From positions 1 through 11,362 of the forward strand of contig CAMGDO010000011.1 in the NCBI GenBank assembly GCA_946042585.1: 11,362 nt of DNA, read 5' to 3'. This DNA is from an uncultured Clostridia bacterium (GTDB lineage: Bacteria; Bacillota; Clostridia; Christensenellales; Aristaeellaceae). The position numbers and the translations under genes are program-made. Under the pieces are notes generated by a model. That model was not told the DNA's origin. It did not search any database and saw nothing but the letters and a program-made list of their open reading frames with translations. Below are positions 7,253-11,362 of the stretch, one piece after another. Within the stretch, counting starts at the first letter, position 1; every line of letters starts with the position of its first letter.

Positions 7253-7285
7253 CCTTATGAATGCCTTATGAGTGCCTTATGAATG
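7253..7285. repeat. Three tandem copies of an 11-bp repeat between GH13 and the epimerase-like gene
   Basis: Exact period 11: CCTTATGAATG, CCTTATGAGTG, CCTTATGAATG, with one mismatch among 33 bases. On the minus strand each unit reads CATTCATAAGG (or CACTCATAAGG), so each carries a TAA stop and a partial ribosome site AAGG. The first unit supplies the GH13 stop codon. The last runs into AGG to make the AAGGAGG site of the next gene. Because 11 is not a multiple of 3, the three TAA triplets fall in three different frames. Confidence 0.9.
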
Positions 7286-9046
7286 GATGGAATGAATACA
7301 GACCTCATAGTCGCTGTCGCTCAGCTCCTCACCGAACACATCGAACCCCGCGTGTCCGAAGCGGCGGATGCGCACGGTGTCGCGATCGACAGGGGTGATT
7401 TCAAATGCGCCGCGCCGCAGCACAGGCCGGGACGCGCGCAGCGCCAGCGCTTCGCGCGTGAGCGTCAGGATTTCCTGATCCTCCTGCTCCCAGGGGAAGG
7501 TGCCGCGGCAGAAGGGATCGGGAGCGCCCTCCATGCCGGCCTCGTCTCCGTAATACAGGCAGGGCATACCGGGCATGGCGGCATACAGCTTCCACATTTC
7601 GCGCAGCCGGCGCACCGCCAGGCGTCTTTGCCCGTCGCTGAGCTTGCACCGTCCGCGGTAGAGCGCGTCAACGCCTTCCCATTCCTCGCCGCACAGCACA
7701 TTCAGCACGCGCGCGCGGTCGTGGCTGCCCATCAGGTTCATCAGGGAATAGAAGAACGGCATGGGATAGTTTTCACGCAGGCTTTCAATGCGCCGCGTAA
7801 ACGCAAAGGCATCGATTTCGCCCTTGACAAAGGACAGCGCGGCTTCCCGCAGGGGGTAGTTCATCACGCTGTCAAGCGTGTCGCCCAGACAGTAGCAGCG
7901 CTGCGCGCCGTAGGATACTTTGTTGCTCGCGTCCTCCCACACTTCGCCCAGAAGGACGGCGTCCTCCTTCTCTGCGCGCACGGCGGTGCGCAGATCGCGC
8001 AGAAAGCGCATTGGCAATTCATCCGCCACATCCAGCCGCCACCCTGAGGTGCCCGCGCGCACCCAATGGCGGCAGACGCCGTCCTCATCCAGCATGTAGT
8101 GGCGGTAATCCTCGTTTTCCTTGTTGACCTCGGGAAGCGTATCCACACCCCACCAGCAGCGATAACGGTCGGGATAGTGCTCGAAGGTGTACCAGCTGTA
8201 ATAGGGGGAATCAACGCTCTGCGCTGCGCCCAGCGTGGGATAGCGGCCATAGCGGTTGAAATACAGGCTGTCGTCGCCCGTATGGCTGAATACGCCGTCC
8301 AGCAGCACGCGGATGCCGCGCTTTTCCGCCTCGGCGCACAATTCCTTCAGGTCATCCTCTGTGCCCACAAGCGGGTCAATGCGAAGATAATCGCCCGTAT
8401 CGTAGCGGTGATTGCTGCGCGCCAAAAAAATGGGATTCAGATACAGCACGGAGATGTGAAGCGACGCAAGATAATCCAGCTTTTCGATGATGCCGCGCAG
8501 ATCGCCGCCGAAAAAGTCCCTTGAATGCGTGTCGCCGTTCAGCGGATCAAACAGCGCCAGCGGCGGCTCGTTCCAGTTTTCATGCAGATAGATATCCTCG
8601 CGGGAATAAAAGGGCGGACGGCTGCGATGAAAACGGTCGGGGAAAATCTGATACATGATGCCGTCGCGCAGAAAGGCGGGCGGCATGTAGTCGCGCGCGT
8701 ATACGGTGATCTGAAACGCGGGCGGCACGTTGTCATACAGATCGCCCATGCCGCCAAGACGGTCGCGCTGATTGCCCAGATACACCGTGACGCCGTTTTC
8801 GGCTACGGCGGCAAAATAATACCAGATCAGCGTGGGGCCCTTGGGCGCGTCCAGACGCAGCTCGTATGCGCCGTTATCGGCAGCCTGCATGGGCATGGTG
8901 CGCAGACGGTCATTATAGAACAATACGGCATTGACTGCGCGCGGGGAACCGTCGCAATAGACGCGCAGACGAATCACATCGCCGCAGCGCACAGCGCCAA
9001 AGGGAGCGCGGCAGTCCAGGGAGCGGGAGTTATGATACAGTCGCAT
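7277..9046 (-). CDS. GH13 alpha-glycosidase (neopullulanase/cyclomaltodextrinase-like)
   Basis: This is a 589-residue enzyme of glycoside hydrolase family 13 acting on alpha-1,4/1,6 glucans or maltodextrins. Domains: an N-terminal beta-sandwich of CBM34 type (about 1-115), a catalytic (beta/alpha)8 barrel (about 125-530) and a short C-terminal beta region. Catalytic motifs: LLDGVFSH (region I, 248-255), GWRLDVADE with nucleophile D339, LLGEVWED with acid/base E368, and NLMGSHDRAR with D443. YQIFPDRF (132-139) and the N-terminal domain are typical of the neopullulanase-type subfamily (GH13_20). No signal peptide is present, so it should degrade imported oligosaccharides in the cytoplasm. The ATG at 9046 has GAGG about eight bases upstream. 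It follows znuB after 47 nt in which I see only short CAACAACAA repeats and no promoter. The C-terminus ends in a repeated Ile-His-Ser, encoded by sequence that merges into the 11-bp tandem repeat. Confidence 0.93.
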   Translation of the reverse strand: MRLYHNSRSLDCRAPFGAVRCGDVIRLRVYCDGSPRAVNAVLFYNDRLRTMPMQAADNGAYELRLDAPKGPTLIWYYFAAVAENGVTVYLGNQRDRLGGMGDLYDNVPPAFQITVYARDYMPPAFLRDGIMYQIFPDRFHRSRPPFYSREDIYLHENWNEPPLALFDPLNGDTHSRDFFGGDLRGIIEKLDYLASLHISVLYLNPIFLARSNHRYDTGDYLRIDPLVGTEDDLKELCAEAEKRGIRVLLDGVFSHTGDDSLYFNRYGRYPTLGAAQSVDSPYYSWYTFEHYPDRYRCWWGVDTLPEVNKENEDYRHYMLDEDGVCRHWVRAGTSGWRLDVADELPMRFLRDLRTAVRAEKEDAVLLGEVWEDASNKVSYGAQRCYCLGDTLDSVMNYPLREAALSFVKGEIDAFAFTRRIESLRENYPMPFFYSLMNLMGSHDRARVLNVLCGEEWEGVDALYRGRCKLSDGQRRLAVRRLREMWKLYAAMPGMPCLYYGDEAGMEGAPDPFCRGTFPWEQEDQEILTLTREALALRASRPVLRRGAFEITPVDRDTVRIRRFGHAGFDVFGEELSDSDYEVCIHSIHS

Positions 9047-9093
9047 GCGAAAACCTCATTGTTGTTGCCTTGTTGTTGTGGGATGATAAGAAA

Positions 9094-9951
9094 TCAGGCC
9101 TGCAGCCGGATGCGCAGCAGCCGGGCAATGAGCAGGCTCACGGCATAGCACAGCGCGGCGCACAGCACCACGGCGGCGCCGACACTGGTGCGCAGCGGCA
9201 CGGAGATGCATAGACCCGCCACACCGCTGAAAACGGATATGAGCACGGAAAATAGCGCGTGCTGCAGGGCGTTGCGGGAGATATTGCGCGCGGCGGCGGC
9301 AGGCAGAATCAATAGCGCATTGATCAGAAGAACACCCACCCAGCGGATGGAAAGCATCACTTCCACCGCCACCAGGATCACAAAGGCGTATTCGATCCGG
9401 CTGACGCGGATGCCGCGGCTTTGCGCCAGCTGCGGATTGACAGCGGTGAGCAGCAGCTGGTTATACATAATGGCCCACAGAACAATGCCCGCGCACAGCA
9501 TGACAGCCAGCCAGATCAGGTTGCTGCTGCCGCGGATGGTCAGCACATCGCCCACAAGAAGATTGGAATACTGCTTGTACTTGCCGTCGCCGGACAGAAT
9601 GAGAAGCCCCAGCGCAATGCCGGCGGAGGAGAATACGCTGATATTTGTGTCGCTGGAGGCGCCGCCGGTGCGGTTGATCCGCGTGATGAGGATGGCAAAA
9701 AGAATGCCAAACACCACCAGAATCGCGGTGACATTGCTGAAGCCCAGCAGCACGCCGATGCCCAGCCCTGCCAGCGCGCTGTGCCCCAGCGCGTCTGAAA
9801 AGAAGGCCATGCGGCGGTTGACCGCCATGGTGCCCAGCAGCGCCAACAGCGGCGTGAGCAGCAGGATAGCCAGCAGCGCGTCCTTCATGAAATCATACCG
9901 GAAGATTTCAAAGGGCAAAAGCACATCCATGATGCGATAGATGGTCTGCAT
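9094..9951 (-). CDS. znuB: Metal (probably zinc) ABC transporter permease, ABC-3 family
   Basis: This is a 285-residue integral membrane protein of the ZnuB/MntB (ABC-3, PF00950) family, the membrane channel of a zinc or manganese importer. Seen: several hydrophobic helices from about residue 20 to the C-terminus, the early family block MAFFSDALGHSALAG, the cytoplasmic segment with SSDTNISVFSS, and the LLINALLILPAAAAR block near the C-terminal third that contacts the ATPase or lines the pore. The ATG at 9951 is preferred over a GTG at 9957 because GGGAGG (9959-9964) is seven bases from the ATG but only one from the GTG. It begins 2 nt after the stop of the ATPase gene. Metal specificity cannot be settled from the permease alone; the neighbour's His/Cys-rich N-terminus favours zinc. 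Confidence 0.93.
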   Translation of the reverse strand: MQTIYRIMDVLLPFEIFRYDFMKDALLAILLLTPLLALLGTMAVNRRMAFFSDALGHSALAGLGIGVLLGFSNVTAILVVFGILFAILITRINRTGGASSDTNISVFSSAGIALGLLILSGDGKYKQYSNLLVGDVLTIRGSSNLIWLAVMLCAGIVLWAIMYNQLLLTAVNPQLAQSRGIRVSRIEYAFVILVAVEVMLSIRWVGVLLINALLILPAAAARNISRNALQHALFSVLISVFSGVAGLCISVPLRTSVGAAVVLCAALCYAVSLLIARLLRIRLQA

Positions 9952-9953
9952 GC

Positions 9954-10763
9954 TCACACCTCCCTGCCCAGCGCGGGAAAAGCCTCGCGGAATGTTTCAC
10001 AGCCAAACACGGTATCGGGATTGCCCGCGCACAGCACGGTCTGATTGAGCAGCACGACGTTGTCGGCGTATTTGCGCACCAGCGACCAGTCGTGCGACAC
10101 CAGAAGAATGGCCATGTGACAGCTGCGGCGCAGCTGAGCCACCGTTTCCAGAAACAGATACAGACCGTTCTGATCCACGCCGGACACAGGCTCGTCCAGA
10201 ATGAGCAGATCGGGCGTGGGGGTGAGCGCCATGGCCAGCAGCATGCGCTGCAGCTCGCCGCCGCTGAGCTGTCCAAGCTGCTTGTTTGCCAGCTTTTCAG
10301 CCTGAGCCAGGGAAAGTGCTTCCATTACCCGCGCGCGCGTCTTTTTGCTTATGCCTGTCCAGACCGGACGGCGGGTGAGTGCAGCGGCAATAAAATCCGT
10401 GACGGTGACGGGGATCTGCCGGTCAAAGGGCAGCTGCTGCGGCACATAACCCGTGCGCACGGAGCGCAGGCGGCGTTCGTGCTCGTCAATGTGCCGGATG
10501 GCGCCTGTGTATGGAATCTGCGAAAGCAGCGCGCGAATCAGCGTGGTTTTGCCTGCGCCGTTAGGGCCGACCAGAGCGGTGAGCTGACCGCAGTGAATGT
10601 GCATATTGACGTCTTTGAGCAGCGTGTCGCTCCCGGCGGTTACCGATACGTTTTCCAGCTCAATCCGGCACAGCCCGCAGTGGCTGGCATGCGCATGGCC
10701 GGCGTGTTCCGCCTCACTGTGGAGGCGGTGCGTGGGATCATATTGCGCGGGTTTTTCAGTCAT
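9954..10763 (-). CDS. znuC: Metal (probably zinc) ABC transporter ATP-binding protein
   Basis: This 269-residue ATPase powers the adjacent permease. Seen: Walker A GPNGAGKTT (66-74), Q-loop in GYVPQQ (105-110), ABC signature LSGGE (166-170), Walker B LLILDEP (186-192) and switch His in LLVSHD (H224). Ahead of the core is an extension of about 32 residues with six His (12, 15, 20, 23, 25, 28) ending in CGLC (29-32), a probable metal-binding tail. The ATG at 10763 is chosen because GAGGA (10770-10774) is six bases away; the ATG at 10769 directly abuts that site and upstream starts lie inside nth. The gene overlaps the end of nth by 8 nt (ATGACTGA), so the two are translationally coupled. ZnuA-type binding protein and a Zur-type regulator are not in the window. 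Confidence 0.94.
   Translation of the reverse strand: MTEKPAQYDPTHRLHSEAEHAGHAHASHCGLCRIELENVSVTAGSDTLLKDVNMHIHCGQLTALVGPNGAGKTTLIRALLSQIPYTGAIRHIDEHERRLRSVRTGYVPQQLPFDRQIPVTVTDFIAAALTRRPVWTGISKKTRARVMEALSLAQAEKLANKQLGQLSGGELQRMLLAMALTPTPDLLILDEPVSGVDQNGLYLFLETVAQLRRSCHMAILLVSHDWSLVRKYADNVVLLNQTVLCAGNPDTVFGCETFREAFPALGREV
9959..9964 (-). promoter_or_regulatory. Ribosome binding site deciding the znuB start
   Basis: GGGAGG within the last codons of the ATPase gene is seven bases from the ATG at 9951 and too close to the in-frame GTG at 9957, so it selects the ATG. Confidence 0.7.
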
Positions 10764-11362
10764 GTTCATTCCTCGTCTGATAATCCTTGCAGACGCCGCT
10801 GAGCGGGCAGGCGCCGCACCGGGGGGCGCGGGCGCTGCATATGCGGCGGCCATGCCAGATGAGCCAGTGGTGCGCGTCGCTCCAGTCCTGCTGCGGAATG
10901 GCCTGCTGCAGCTGACGCTCGGTGTCCAGCACGTTGTCTGCCTCCGCCAGCCCCAGACGGTTGCTTACGCGGAAAACATGCGTATCCACCGCGATGGCGG
11001 GCACATGAAAGGCATTGGCCAGAACAACGTTGGCGGTTTTGCGCCCGACGCCGGGCAGGGATGTGAGCGCGTCCATATCGCCGGGCACCTGGCCGTCGAA
11101 TTTTTCCACCAGAATGCGGCAGGCGGCGACGATGTTCTGCGCTTTGGTCTTGAAGCCGCAGCTTTTCACATAGGGATAGAGCGTTTCCGCATCGATGGCG
11201 GCCATGGCGTGCGCATCGGGAAAATCGCGGAAAACCGCCGGCGTGACCTTGTTGACCTGCTTGTCGGTGCACTGCGCGGACAGCATGGTGGCCACAAGCG
11301 TTTCGTAGGGATTGGTGAAGTTCAGCTCCGGCTTCGGGTTGGGATACAGCTGCCGCAGCTCG
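10756..11362 (-). CDS. nth: Endonuclease III, base-excision repair DNA glycosylase/AP lyase (5' end outside window)
   Basis: The visible 201 residues cover nearly all of a protein of about 210. It removes oxidised pyrimidines from DNA and nicks the abasic site. Seen: the N-terminal family block ELNFTNPYETLVATMLSAQ(C)TD, the helix-hairpin-helix LPGVGRKTANV with the catalytic Lys, the catalytic Asp in AVDTHVFRV, and a four-cysteine iron-sulphur site with spacing C-x6-C-x2-C-x5-C near the C-terminus (CSARAPRCGACPLSGVC). The reading frame is open to the right edge and no start is in view; a GTG at 11295 is inside the conserved core and is not the start. The stop overlaps the start of the zinc ABC ATPase gene by 8 nt, so the two are cotranscribed. 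Confidence 0.96.
   Translation of the reverse strand, partial: ELRQLYPNPKPELNFTNPYETLVATMLSAQCTDKQVNKVTPAVFRDFPDAHAMAAIDAETLYPYVKSCGFKTKAQNIVAACRILVEKFDGQVPGDMDALTSLPGVGRKTANVVLANAFHVPAIAVDTHVFRVSNRLGLAEADNVLDTERQLQQAIPQQDWSDAHHWLIWHGRRICSARAPRCGACPLSGVCKDYQTRNEHD
10770..10774 (-). promoter_or_regulatory. Ribosome binding site deciding the znuC start
   Basis: GAGGA, inside the last codons of nth, is six bases before the ATG at 10763. It directly abuts another in-frame ATG at 10769, which therefore is unlikely to be used. Confidence 0.65.

Noticed and set aside
9041..9050. Perfect 10-bp palindrome TCGCATGCGA covering the GH13 start codon
   Set aside because: It has no loop to form a useful hairpin, no partner site, and its length is within chance for this base composition.
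9047..9093. CAACAACAA direct repeats upstream of the GH13 gene
   Set aside because: They are short, low-complexity and have no regulatory form that I recognise.

Overview
The window reads as GC-rich chromosomal DNA of an anaerobic Bacillota, probably a Clostridia-type gut bacterium. That rests on high-GC, densely packed co-directional genes, strong AGGAGG-type ribosome sites, an AraB-type kinase of the Firmicutes style, and a zinc-ABC ATPase with a His/Cys-rich N-terminus of the kind I recall from Clostridia. The taxonomic call is inference from style, not from a marker gene. Every gene I can support lies on the minus strand, so the window is best read from right to left. I see no tRNA, rRNA, CRISPR array, insertion sequence or phage gene.

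Upstream unit (11362 down to 6415): the 3' part of endonuclease III (nth), then a metal (probably zinc) ABC ATPase (znuC) and its membrane permease (znuB), a cytoplasmic GH13 neopullulanase-like alpha-glycosidase, and a sugar phosphate isomerase/epimerase-like TIM-barrel protein. nth and znuC overlap by 8 nt and znuC/znuB are essentially joined. The last two genes follow after short gaps. The unit ends at a strong rho-independent terminator (6295-6326) with a second GC-rich hairpin just before it. No metal-binding ABC lipoprotein (ZnuA) is in view.

Downstream unit (6281 down to 1, running off the left edge): a good sigma-A-type promoter with an 18-bp operator-like palindrome right after it drives a LacI-family repressor gene. 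The rest of the unit is a FAD-dependent oxidoreductase, a broken endonuclease/exonuclease/phosphatase-family gene, a second FAD-dependent oxidoreductase, an AraB-like FGGY sugar kinase, and the start of a third FAD-dependent oxidoreductase. Gaps are 50 nt or less and the last pair overlaps by 8 nt, so this looks like one autoregulated operon.

Taken together, the downstream unit looks like a LacI-controlled pathway in which one or more flavoenzymes oxidise a sugar, polyol or glycoside-related compound and an FGGY kinase phosphorylates a ketose or polyol product. It has no visible arabinose isomerase (AraA), epimerase (AraD) or transporter, so a standard L-arabinose operon is not supported by what is visible. 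This is the most likely place for undescribed biochemistry. The substrate cannot be read from the sequence.
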